This document shows, in pieces, positions 35,520 through 45,972 of a DNA stretch of 64,000 nt. Position 1 is the stretch's first letter. Each line of letters begins with the position of its first letter. The position numbers were made by a program, and so were the translations under genes. The notes below the pieces were generated by a model. That model was not told the origin of the DNA. It ran no database searches and saw nothing but the letters and a program-made list of their open reading frames with translations. Origin of the DNA: Oxytricha trifallax (lineage: Eukaryota > Ciliophora > Spirotrichea > Sporadotrichida > Oxytrichidae); NCBI GenBank assembly GCA_000711775.1, contig ARYC01025601.1:62001-126000 (forward strand). The letters run 5' to 3'.

Positions 35520-35950
35520 TGAAATTAACTATTATTCTCTATTTTTCTACATTAATATTCAGACAATTTTTTCTTCAGATTGATTCCTCTGTAGTAATTC
35601 CTTGTCAGTCCTGCTCTCATCGACATGCTTCATGATCTTCATCTGAGTCTCATTTACTTTGTCATGAATTCTCATGATGGCGTTTTTCCAAGTTAACATG
35701 AATAAGGGCACTTTCATTGAATCTGTCAACTTCCTCATCATCTCGAATTCCATTCGAGAGGACTTCTGAAGAATTGTTTTCCATTGAGTACCATCTTCAT
35801 TCAAATAATTCACTAAAATTATTTAATTCAACTAGCGAAACTAATATTATATGGAAAATTGGATTTATACAATCAATACATTCAGTGACAGCTAAAAACT
35901 CTATTGCCTTTTTTTGCATGTTTGAGTGTTTTATTAGTATATATTAGGCA
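35520..35950 (-). CDS. Unrecognised short helical ORF
   Basis: An 84-codon minus-strand frame (35559-35813) encodes a Met/Lys/Glu-rich, probably helical peptide (MNYLNEDGTQWKTILQKSS start, KVNETQMKIMKHVDESRTDK). It lies immediately upstream of the VPS13-type start. The opposite strand is also open but is likely its shadow. The peptide has no recognised domain, and it might be a 5' exon of something else or a short gene segment. Confidence 0.4.
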
Positions 35951-36425
35951 TTTTAATTAAAATTCTATATGTAACTAAATTTCAAAATTTAGTTTACACA
36001 CACTTTAAATATAGTATAATTAAGGATTCAAACAAAGATATATATACTTAAATCTAGATAGAATTAACAAATTCTTTAAATAATTCTTAGTACTCTAAGA
36101 ATAATGTTCTGAATTAAAATTAATCGTTGATAGATTATTATATATGATATAATTAGGGTGCTTAACAATGTTCTTTTTTAAACATATAAATCTTATTAGA
36201 ATTATCAATAATTTAACTATATTTGACTTTATTATAAGGTTTTAGGAATTTGTGTGTAACTAAATTTTGAAATTTGATTACACATAAAATTAAATTATAA
36301 TATTAAATATCTGTTAAAAACATTAATCAATCAAACATGGAGTGTAACTAAATTTTATAATAATTATTGAATATAGAATCTCAAATTAAATTTAACATAT
36401 CACTGTTTAATACTAAAATCAAAAC
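35951..36425. other. AT-rich spacer
   Basis: Very AT-rich, with the short phrase TGTAACTAAATTT(C/T)(A/G)AA recurring at about 35970, 36255 and 36340. No gene seen. Confidence 0.45.
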
Positions 36426-36429
36426 ATCA

Positions 36430-37060
36430 ATCTTAGTAGTGACATAGACGTATCTGAAGTGAGTCGACTTGTCAATCCGTGACTTATTACTTCGTGAAGA
36501 CAAAAAACTACGAAATCACCCCGCTCCTTATTCCACATCACTCCAAACCGAGATGCATCCGAAGTAAGAGCCCCTATTGTTAATGCATTTCTGCACTAAC
36601 GGCGGGGAGTACTTCCTGCAGAGCTCACAGAGCTCTGCTTCATGTAAACAATTAAAAATAGAGTGGTGAAAAATCTTACCAAGTCCCACCGCTGCTGAGA
36701 ATGTAGTTTGTGTCCTTTCTGGTAGTCTCATAACCAAACTTGGTGTGGGAGAAAATATCTTATCGTTTGCTTCCCTGGCTTTCATCCTCTCACTGTTGAA
36801 GGCTGAGCACCACCTTCATCCTACTCCCTACTACCTAGGAAACTGAACTCGCGCCAGGTAGCTAATCATTTGCAGTGAAATCCTTAACGTGCAGTCAAGT
36901 CAAGGAGTTTAGGAACTGACAGATTGAACCCCGCCGACTGGCCCCTAATGCGTTGTGAACCCAGCAACCCCCGACTATTCTCAGCATGCCTTAGTATAGT
37001 AGAAAGTTCTATTAGAGAGTCCTGAGTGAGATTGGTACCTCACCCAGCAATTAACTTTCT
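36430..37060. other. GC-richer block of unknown nature
   Basis: About 630 bp with far more G+C than everything around it, with sharp edges on both sides. It contains the perfect hairpin GCAGAGCTC-ACA-GAGCTCTGC at 36618-36638 and several CCCC/GGGG tracts (AACCCCCGACTATT, CCCCGCCGACTGGCCCC). The minus strand has an 85-codon frame (36528-36785) with CELC and other Cys residues, but codon use does not convince me. Possibilities are a structured non-coding RNA gene, part of a transposon, or a somatic gene segment of different base composition. It is not a tRNA or rRNA that I can recognise. Confidence 0.5.
36618..36638. repeat. Perfect 9-bp inverted repeat with 3-nt loop
   Basis: GCAGAGCTC, ACA, GAGCTCTGC. 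It would form a stable RNA or DNA hairpin and lies inside the GC-richer block. Confidence 0.8.
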
Positions 37061-37081
37061 ATTTTAATAATTGGGGAGATA

Positions 37082-39330
37082 ATGAAAACGGATAACTTGT
37101 CAACAAAAAAAGAAGTTTCTTGGAAAATCCATTCCCAAATAGCAAATTTGAAAAAGAACACAAAGTAGAGAATGAAGTTTGCGGCATTGATTTATGTTTT
37201 TTTTTAATTATTCATCTTTTAATTCTGTTATTTTTGAAGACTTGGAAGGCAAATTCCCATAAAAAAGAAGAAGCAACAAAAAAGAGTGATTTCTTCAACC
37301 TAAATGGTTACTAGCTAGGAACAACTAAAATACTTAACTGAGTCATCAATCGTAAAGAAAATAGAAGGTAAAGGCGAAGAAGAATTTTCTCAGAGAAATT
37401 TAGGAGAAAAAATAAGGGAAAAATGGTCTGGCATGATAAATGGCAATGATAAAAAAAAAGACAGCTCAAAAGGATGAAGATACTCAGCAATAGCAATAGA
37501 TAGAGTTAGAAAAACATAAGATTGAATAAAATAAAAATGATTCAAAGAAGCTTTGATGCGAAAAATGCGCTTTTAAAATTTACATTTAGCTTTAGTTAAG
37601 CTAAAACACCTTATTTAAGTTTTAATTTATAAATAGTTAACTATTGCAATATTTTAGAGCCACAATGGCATATAAATTTATCAAAAATCTTATTACTTAA
37701 AATATAAAATAAAATGTAATAAGATCACATTAAAAAGATTGCTAAATATTTGAGTAAAGATCAGCGAGAGACTGCTCTTGATGATTACCTACGTTCAAGA
37801 GATCTCTCCTAAAATAAAGCAGCTTGAAGATCTTTATAAATGTCTTAAAGTCAGCAATAATTCTCATAAAATGATAAATCTCAGATTAAAACAACCTAAA
37901 AAAAAATTAACAATTAATAAACTCAGGTTTTACTCAGAATTGATATACAAAGTCCCAACAGTAACTCAAATAATCTATTAATAAAATCTGAAACTTAGCA
38001 ATAGTTTTTTATGAAAATCGAAAACAAGCAGCAATCTATTTCATAACTTAGTGTCTCCCTCTAGTTAAGTAAGCAGTAAAAACCTAGTGAGAAATTCTAT
38101 GAGCTTTAAAAACTACGATTTATTAGGTGTATAAGCATAAGGATTGGGTATAAAGTACAACTTTAGTTAATTAACAGCCATGCACTAGCAAAAATAACAA
38201 TCAATCTCAGATGAATCTTAGCTTATTTTAGCAATCCCATAGCAAACTTACTCGCAAAAAGAATTTATCTGTTATTAATGAGAGACAGAATTTAAGTATG
38301 AATAAATGCAAATAAAAACACAGTAGAAACTCTTCGAGTGAAAAACAAAATCAAAATAATAATAATGGGGAATATAGAAGATTACATAGTCTAATGAGGG
38401 ATGCAAGCAAAAATGGGATTAGCACTATAGCCATTAACTATTTTTCTTAGAATTCTGTAGGCAGGTAGTTTTAAGATAAGCTTGCCTAATTTATGAATAA
38501 TCAGAAAAATGGCAAAAAGGGTAATCCCAATATGACCATATATATTTATTTATATAAACTAATCTATAACAATTCTTTAGAGAAAATTAAAAATACTGTT
38601 AGGAAGACAATAAAAGTCTTTAATTGTAAAATTAAAGAAAGAAGAGTTATCCTAATTAGATATGACGTAGGTGATGTACTTGCAAGTAGTGCATGCTTTA
38701 ATTTATAAGTTTCTTAACTATTTCACTATTAAATTTCACAAGAAAGCCCATGAGTTGTAAAATAAGCAATAACTATATTTATTTATATAAAAAGTAATTC
38801 ACTTAGGTCATTTAGCAAATGATTTTAATCTTCTGATGAATTTACATAATTTAATAGGAGTCTTGCTTCTTCATAAAAGAGACTTTGTTGCTGCTATAAC
38901 TGAATTCAAAATACTCAGAGATATGGTTGAGGAAGCTGAATAAGATAGAATTGGATTAATTCATAGTATAATATTCCTTATTATATCAGATCACTGGCAT
39001 ATTCACTCTTAGGCAGCTGCTACTAATTCATGAAAGAATAAGAAATACGCAATAAATTATTTTCAGAAAGCAGCTAGAAATATCTTGGAGTAAAGGTGAT
39101 TATGCTGGAGATATGAATATTTATGATAAAATAGCAATAAACTGCTTTTATTTATCTGTCTAGGAGAAAGCTAAATATTAGTAAGAGCGTATGATGCGAG
39201 AGTAGTTTGAGGGCAAGAAGTCTAAACTTAGGAAGATATACGAGGCTTAGTAGGAAAATATAAAGGCTGAGAGGCTTTTGTGGGGTTAAGGATCTAATAG
39301 TGCTTATTTAGCTGATTCTCTCAATAATAG
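37082..39330 (+). CDS. TPR-like helical, Gln/Asn-rich ciliate protein, interrupted
   Basis: Plus-strand coding runs in several frames with TAA/TAG as Gln. The 5' part is rich in Lys and Gln (QQQQQIELEKHKIEQNKND near 37490). The 38190-38460 part is Ser/Asn/Gln-rich (NQSQMNLSLFQQSHSKLTRKK, SSSEKQNQNNNNGEYRR). From about 38730 comes a helical repeat region: FHKKAHELQNKQQLYLFI, HLANDFNLLMNLHNLIGVLL, RDFVAAITEFKILRDMVEEA and HSQAAATNS, with the spacing of tetratricopeptide repeats. More helical segments follow to about 39300. Protein identity is not known. Frame changes could be introns or eliminated sequences. Confidence 0.5.
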
Positions 39331-39699
39331 AATATATTTGTTATTACTTTATTGTTTTTTATTATTAAAGAAAGCTTATTTTTTTAATTTAAATTCTAAA
39401 TCACTATTTCAACAACTTGAAGAAGTGATTAAAGAATAGAAGGATAATTATCAAAACATAGAAAATAGATTCATCCGCTTAAATGTAGAATTATCCGGCA
39501 AAACAGAATTTATAATAAATTAAAGAATTAAAAAATGAGTTGTTTAGAGTAATTATCTAGTAAAACTTGGAGTTTGATCTTGATGAGAATCTAAGGAAGA
39601 TTTATAATAATAACCATTATGATATAAGATATAAACTTTAATGTTTATTAATTTTAAAGAATTCCAAGTGATAAGTTAATAAATAGGTTAGGTTGATGA

Positions 39700-40323
39700 A
39701 GAATTTATGAATAACAGAAAAGAAAGAATGTTTTTGGTGAGAGCAGGCACTCCAATATCAGAGAGAGTCACCGATGAGTGACCCTCACCTAGGCATGAGC
39801 AAAGAAAAAGAAAATTAAAGTGCTGTCTCACTATTCTGAGAAATTAGACGGCAATAAGAAAGGGCAGCTAATAAACCCTCTGAAGACAAGAATTTAAGAG
39901 AGATATTGGATTTACTATGCAAAAATAGGAATCACGTAAATTATCATTATTCATAATATTTAAATTATAGAAAGCAGTAATATTTGTCCCAAAGAAAGAC
40001 TACTATGTTTCTTCAATTTCATATGTGGATCAATTGAAAAAATCAGAAATATCAAAGAAAGCAAGAATGGCCAAAAATGCAAATGTTGGATAGATACCCA
40101 TAAATTATCTCTTTCCAATAGGAATATAAAACAATTTCAAAGATATAGAGCATGTAAGTACATTATTAAACTTGATAAGTTTAATTACTCTTTATAGACA
40201 AACAAAGAGAGATGTAAGGACAAGTTTAAATAGATAGAGATCATCAAACATTCAAGTTTAATGATGCAAAGCAATAACAAGCGGTTATTCTTAACAATGA
40301 AAAAAGACTTGTAAACATCATGA
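39700..40323 (+). CDS. Unrecognised gene segment with two tiny introns
   Basis: The clear part is LREILDLLCKNRNH, a 35-nt GT...TATAG intron (39936-39970), KAVIFVPKKDYYVSSISYV and NVGQIPINYLFPIGIQNNF, then a 44-nt GTAAGT...TTATAG intron (40154-40197), then TNKERCKDKFKQIEIIK to TGA at 40321-40323. Both splices keep the frame. The upstream part from about 39700 (MNNRKERMFLVRAGTPISE) probably belongs to the same gene but is not in one frame with it. No domain recognised. Confidence 0.5.
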
Positions 40324-40605
40324 AATTATATAATTATTATTATAAAAGTGAAACATAAATATAATTGTTAATAATTGAATGAAAAAGAGGATGTAAAAAG
40401 CTATTAATAATTTTTAATGGGCAATAATAATAATCCAAATAAACCTTTATTGAAAAAGAAAATAGCGAATTATAGATCTTAGAAATAAAACTAAAATAAT
40501 AAGTGAGGGAGAATTAATTCTTTGTTTTATAACAATATTTATTTGAAATATTAATTTCATAGGTGATATTTCAATTGTAATAATAACTAAAAATTGCAAA
40601 ACTTA

Positions 40606-41290
40606 TAATTAAAAGCATTGATTGTATTTGAGGAACTTGATATGGTCAACCTCAAAAGAGCCTGTTTTCTTGAATTTATTGTAATTGTTGACCTGAAAAT
40701 TAAACGACTTCATCACCTACTACATTTATTGTTCACTTAAGAAGCCTCGCTTGTTCCCATCAAAACGTTTGAGAGTCTCTTTAACTTACTCCAAGTTTTT
40801 ATTCAAAGTCTTTGATATAGTTTTATATTCATCCCCTCCACTAAATATTGAATTGTTGGGTAGTGGTTCTGGGAGTCTAGATTTTTACTGGCTTGAGACT
40901 CTTAAATTATGAATATCTTGGTTGCTAACTACCGACCAGGAGAGACTTGTAAAATCGATTTCTTTATTGTTTCTTAATCCAGCGATTGATTATTCTCTAA
41001 ATTACGGTCTTGCCATCGATAAACCAGACGCCTAAGACATGGGTCTGGAGTGTTAACCTCATGCCACTACACTCTACTATCCGTATTGATGTATTTTAAT
41101 CAAGTTTTAATGAGTCTAAGAAACTAAGTTAAGTGAGTTTGATTATAGTCCCAATTCTCTAGATAGCCTACCATAATCTATGTTATTATTGTTGTAACTA
41201 AATCTGACATATAAAGCGAGAGTTTCCTCTTTAGTTAGGTATACATCATTTTAATTAACTGTCTTCTCAAATATTCTCTTTGATAAACCC
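40606..41290 (-). CDS. EF-hand-like protein with one in-frame TGA
   Basis: An almost continuous minus-strand frame: NQNDVYLTKEETLALYVRF and NNNNIDYGRLSREL, then a linker, then SGGDEYKTISKTLNKNL, VKETLKRFDGNKRGFLSEQQ and FEVDHIKFLKYNQCF. RFDGNKRGFLSEQ and SYNNNNIDYGRLS have the length and hydrophobic pattern of EF-hand loops, though some calcium ligands are not standard. One TGA interrupts the frame near 41060. It could be a real lesion or mark a segment boundary. EF-hand proteins of this build are common in ciliate cytoskeletons, but this one is not identified. Confidence 0.5.
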
Positions 41291-41440
41291 TTGAAAAAAA
41301 TATAAATATAAATAAAAGTAATCTAAATATAAAAAAAATCATTAAAAGATATTTTATGTTTCATTATCATTTATAAAATCAATTGATTAATATAAGTATT
41401 CTTTAAAAATCAGCATCAAACTTCTTAACTTATTAAAAAC

Positions 41441-41484
<44 letters not shown>

Positions 41485-41632
41485 AAAAGAGTAATTTGTT
41501 TTGTAATAAGGAAGTTGTTAAAATAAATTTATAATTAAATCATATGTCTCAGATTAGATTGCTTTCAGGTTGTCAAACAATAATTTAATTAGAATATAAA
41601 TAATCTAGTATATTTTAATTATTAAAATAAAT
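41291..41632. other. AT-rich spacer containing a TA microsatellite
   Basis: No coding seen; contains a run of about 14 TA units at 41452-41481. Confidence 0.6.
41452..41481. repeat. TA dinucleotide microsatellite
   Basis: Uninterrupted TA repeat of about 30 bp, one of a pair bracketing the secreted-type gene. Confidence 0.95.
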
Positions 41633-42530
41633 ATGCAGAAATCATTTGCTATTCTTATCGCACTTTTCAGAAGTCTCGCACTGGTCTGAGCATTTGATCG
41701 TGTACTTATTGCAAACAGATTCTCCTTGGATCAACACAGCGATGAAAACAGAGTCCTTAAGATTGGCAAGTTGGTCAGACGTTTAGAAATCATAAACAAT
41801 AGTACTTATTTGACTGCTCTCCTGACTGGTCTTACCGCTAGCCTTCAATTCTCTCCAGGTCTCGAAACAGAATGCTACAGTTTAATGAGTACCTCAATTC
41901 TTGCATCTGGCCAATTCATTGACAACATCAAGAGGATTTGAATTATTTGGTACAGAATCTGAGAAGTCTATCTAATTGTTGCCGATTTCCCTTTATCCAA
42001 AGAATGAATTCCACTATTGTGAAACGGAGTTGTCTTAGCGATTTACTGTCAGCGCATTCAGACTTTCGTAAAATTAGTAAGCTTTTCCAATTGAATATCT
42101 AAGAATTCTATAGGCAATCCAATGCTGATTCCATATCAAAGATCCAAGACAGCTCCCATAAGTTCTCCTCATTTACAAGAAGATCACTGATACTGTTGCT
42201 CAAATCACTGCCACTTGCAACGTTAATAAGGGTGTCAACACATTCACAAAGGCTATTGGTGAGAATTCTTCAACTTCCAATACCAGAATCGCAGGAGGTG
42301 TCATTAAGCAAATTCCAGATGAAATCTAAAACAATCTCAAGGCTTCTACTTATTCAGAAAGAGAAGTTCCACTCGAAAATCTTGTTTAAATCCTCGGTGA
42401 TTGGTCCATGGTAATAATTATCAAAGTCATTTAGGAACTTTTGCATCTGCTTTGCCAAATCTAATCTCTCAATAACTTCTTACATTCTCTTTTGTTTTAT
42501 GTATTTAAAGTAACCTTTCAATAAACAAAT
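41633..42530 (+). pseudogene. Secreted-type protein of unknown family, probably decayed
   Basis: ATG at 41633 begins a hydrophobic leader (MQKSFAILIALF...LALV) suited to a signal peptide, followed by a TGA. Coding continues in other frames with clean, less AT-rich sequence: RLEIINNSTYLTALLTGLTA near 41790, and after 42180 TDTVAQITATCNVNKGVNTF, IGENSSTSNTRIAGGVIKQI and ASTYSEREVPLENLVQILGD. The codon quality and leader suggest a lumenal or secreted protein; I do not recognise the family. Several frame breaks mean it is either a pseudogene or split by eliminated sequences that I could not delimit. Confidence 0.45.
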
Positions 42531-42585
42531 AGTCAATCTATCATTTTGTATTTAAGTTTTCATTCATTCAAATTTTTACATTCTT

Positions 42586-42589
<4 letters not shown>

Positions 42590-42637
<48 letters not shown>
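42590..42637. repeat. TA dinucleotide microsatellite
   Basis: Uninterrupted AT/TA run of about 48 bp, mirror partner of the tract at 41452 on the other side of the secreted-type gene. Confidence 0.95.
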
Positions 42638-42638
<1 letters not shown>

Positions 42639-42719
42639 TATACTTTCTTTCTTTTTAAATTTAAAGAACAATTTACTAATAAGAAATTTTAAAACCTTTT
42701 TTTAATTTTAAGCAAGGAG

Positions 42720-45335
42720 TTTTATCTATTCTGAGTTGCCAGAATCTTGCAAACTTAGAGCTCTATAAATATTTTTACATTCTTAAGCCAATTTAGGCTT
42801 AATTTACTCAATTTTGCTTCCTAAATCCCCAACCCTTTACTCATATTTGATATCTTATTTATCATGCTAAAATTTTAGAAGGGCGTTTGCACAATATATG
42901 GTTTTTATACTCAATTGATAAGAGCTGATTAATCTGGAGAAGTAATTAATTTTTCATTTTTCAATGCGCTGCTTTCTCTCTGCTCAGATCTCAAAAAGTC
43001 TGGAGTTTTTTAATTTCTTTTATTAAAATACCTTATAGATTCATTCAAGCCATTAGAATTTTCTAGAGCAAAGGTATTATTTTTGCAGACACTTTGATTC
43101 GTGTTTTACAAATTCTGACTATCAGTAGTTGGCAATTTCTGCTTAAAAATTGATAATTTATCTGTATTTTTAAGTGGTTCAGCACTTTCGACTTGCCTTA
43201 ATTAAGTTAAATGAGCGTTTTACTGTTACTATTAAAATATTAAGCTTTCTCTGTCGATTAAGTAACTAAATTTGATCTACTTACATCCCATTTTTCTTTC
43301 AATTTAAGTAGAATATGGTATTTAAGTTTCTTCTAATCAATTAAGATTCGATTCTAAATGCTAGCAAAAGTTTTGAAAAGCTTCTTTAAATCTAAATTTC
43401 CAAGTACCTTTTCATAATACATTTTGAAAATATCATCGAGTTCTTGATTGGCTACATAGCCATTATTGTCTTTATCAATTTCTTTTATGTTTTTCTTATT
43501 ACCTACTTGCTTTTTATTCTATAGAATAATTTCAATAAATTTGGCATCAGTTAAGTCAAATAGATTGACTTTTTCTCTGTAAATTATACTAAAGTAGCCA
43601 CTATTGTCAACTAATTCTGGGTTGTCTGCCTCCTCATTAATATCTAAATTGTTATCAATTTTCTTAATTTTATAAGTTTGTTTGATAGTTTAGAGTCTAC
43701 TTACATTAATTAAAATGCTTTATCTATCTTAGTTAGCCACAAATGATTGTGTCACTAATTCTTTTTCTCTTTCAGTAAATTTGATGTCGTAATCTTCAAG
43801 AACTTTTAGAAAGACTTTGTATTTAATGATGTTAAAATCATCATTTTTCTCAGAGTTTTATCTCACTTTCTTGTTAAAGTCTTGCCAGTTGTTGATTCTT
43901 TCGCATAACCCAGTAAGATTTTAAAGACCTCTCTCCTTAAACATTTTTACATGAGTTAAGCAAAATCTGAGAATCTTACTGGAGACTCCCAGCATTTATC
44001 ATGCTTGCAAGCTTATTAGCGAGGTTTAGGGTTATCTTAACGAAAATATAAAAACTCCATAGGATTAATTTCTATGCCAACTTTATTCTGGAAATCCTCA
44101 TATGAGATTTTACCATCTTTGTCATGGTCAAACTTGTCAAACAGCTTCTTGAATTATTCATCATTCATCAACGGGCCCCAATGATGTAAATAAAGTTAAT
44201 GTTCTCTTGGCTTTATAGCTCCACTCTTCTCTTAATTTAGATCTATGAAAGCTTTCTTAAGTGTTTTCCATTGAAATTTTATCTTCTCTATTACTGTTGA
44301 CTCTATGTCCATCTCTTCAAGTTGCTCTTGCATGATTTAATAGTAATTTTTCATCGTTTTTTTAATAGTCTCTCATACTAAGGATTCTTCTTTGAATCAT
44401 GTCTGAAATAGAAACCCACACTTTAATGTATAACTCTACCCATCCATTTTGAGATGTCAGCATAAGAGATTTTACATCGAATCTTTATCAAATATTAGTC
44501 TATTTAAGTCCCTGAAGTCATATTCTTTGTTTATCCTTAGCTTCCAAAGTATCTGAGAATATCCTCTAAAGTAACATAGCCATCATAGTAAGTGTTTAAA
44601 TCAAGAAAGGCTTTTCTAACTCTCACCCAATTATTTGCAAATTTATCTTTTATCATATTTTCTACTTTGGTTAACTTGTCTCATATTACTTGCTTCTGGT
44701 CCCCTTTCTTAATAGCTACTCCTTACTTCAAAATTAATAAGATAAAAATTTAATCTAGGTTGTCTATAAAGTCTTTCATTATTTCACTTTAGATTCTGCA
44801 ATCATGCTCATCTTCACTTAAATTGTCATCTTTAACGTGAAAAAACTGCGGGAAATATACTTATTTTTAAATGCTTCAAAGTCCATTTTAGTGTCGGGAT
44901 CATTCTGTTGAAATAAATTATCTCTGTGTAGGTATTGTTAAACATCTGAGGCAAGGTACTTAGATTGAGTGATTCTTATAATAATCAAGTAGTTAATAAA
45001 GTCTTCTTCCATGATATGACCCTTGCCTGTGTAATCGATCGCAGAATATTGCTATAAAATAATTTCAATTAAATTTGTGAATTTAGTAATTTACAAGAAA
45101 TTCTATAAATATAGTAGTTGCTTTCACTTACTTAATATGGTCCTCTATAAACCTTTTTCATTTCCATTCTTATAACTGCCTTGATTTAATCTAGAAAGTG
45201 CTTCTTGCATATTCTATAAAATTATTATTAGAATTTAAAATTATATTTTTTTTTAGTTTTGAATGAACTTATTGAATCTTTATACACAGGCCTTGGACAT
45301 GACTGTTTCTTCTAGCATCTACTATATTTATACTT
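42720..45335 (-). CDS. Multi-EF-hand calcium-binding protein, several exons
   Basis: The minus strand carries several calcium-binding loops in order: DYTGKGHIMEEDF (about 45020), NDPDTKMDFEAF (about 44895), FDHDKDGKISYEDF (about 44115) and IDKDNNGYVANQEL (about 43465). Loops three and four have all standard ligand positions. The 5' end reads MQEALSRLNQGSYKNGNEKGL from 45210, followed by small GT-AG introns of about 30-60 nt (for example GTAAGT...TTATAG near 45120-45150). A further upstream exon may start at MLEETVMSKACV near 45335. The gene length and spacing of the hands suit a large cytosolic or cytoskeletal calcium sensor; orthology is not established. Confidence 0.72.
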
Positions 45336-45972
45336 TTGATCTTTGTCCCTTGTCCCCCTCACATTTATTATATATTTTATTTAATCTTCATCACCATATA
45401 TAAGCAAAGTGAATTTAACTCAATTTTTGTAATACGTTATTCACTTAGATAAGCAATCTTAAACTAAGCATTGATATTCTTACATTTAGGCTTGGTTTAG
45501 AGACTACTGTCTTCAGTATCAATAAATAATCAAATTAGCTTAACTGTTTTTGAGTTGAATATTGAGAATTTATACTTTGATTGTGGATTAATAGTATTTT
45601 ATATGTAAATAAACGATTAAATATATCATCAATGTATTCTTAAATCACTAAACCATTCTATCTTTTTAATTATTCTTACAATATAGTAATTTTACGATTA
45701 ATTTATTTCAAATTTTTAAATGTTAATTTATATTGGCTTTACAAAGAGGTCGCAAGATACACTCTTCAATAGGACTCTCTACACTATAATTCAACTGCTT
45801 TCCTACCGATTGACTAAATTTATAAAACAAGGTATAATAAATTTCCCCTTAATTATTTCCATGTCTTATATACTTCAAATGTTTTACTAGATTATATTAA
45901 TCTAAGTTAGAATAGTGTAATGAGCTAAAATTCATGAATTATTTCCAAATTAATTTTGAGAAACTAATTGTA
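45336..45972. other. Spacer between divergent genes
   Basis: AT-rich, no coding recognised. The EF-hand gene on the left and the kinase-like gene on the right point away from each other, so promoters for both should be here. Confidence 0.4.

Noticed and set aside
36528-36785. 85-codon minus frame with CELC as a zinc-binding protein
   Set aside because: Too short, only partly Cys-patterned, and explained by the higher G+C of the block. Kept only as a possibility.
41000-41080. tRNA-like stretch with GC-rich stems
   Set aside because: No consistent acceptor, D and T arms could be folded, and the minus strand reads as coding for the EF-hand-like protein.
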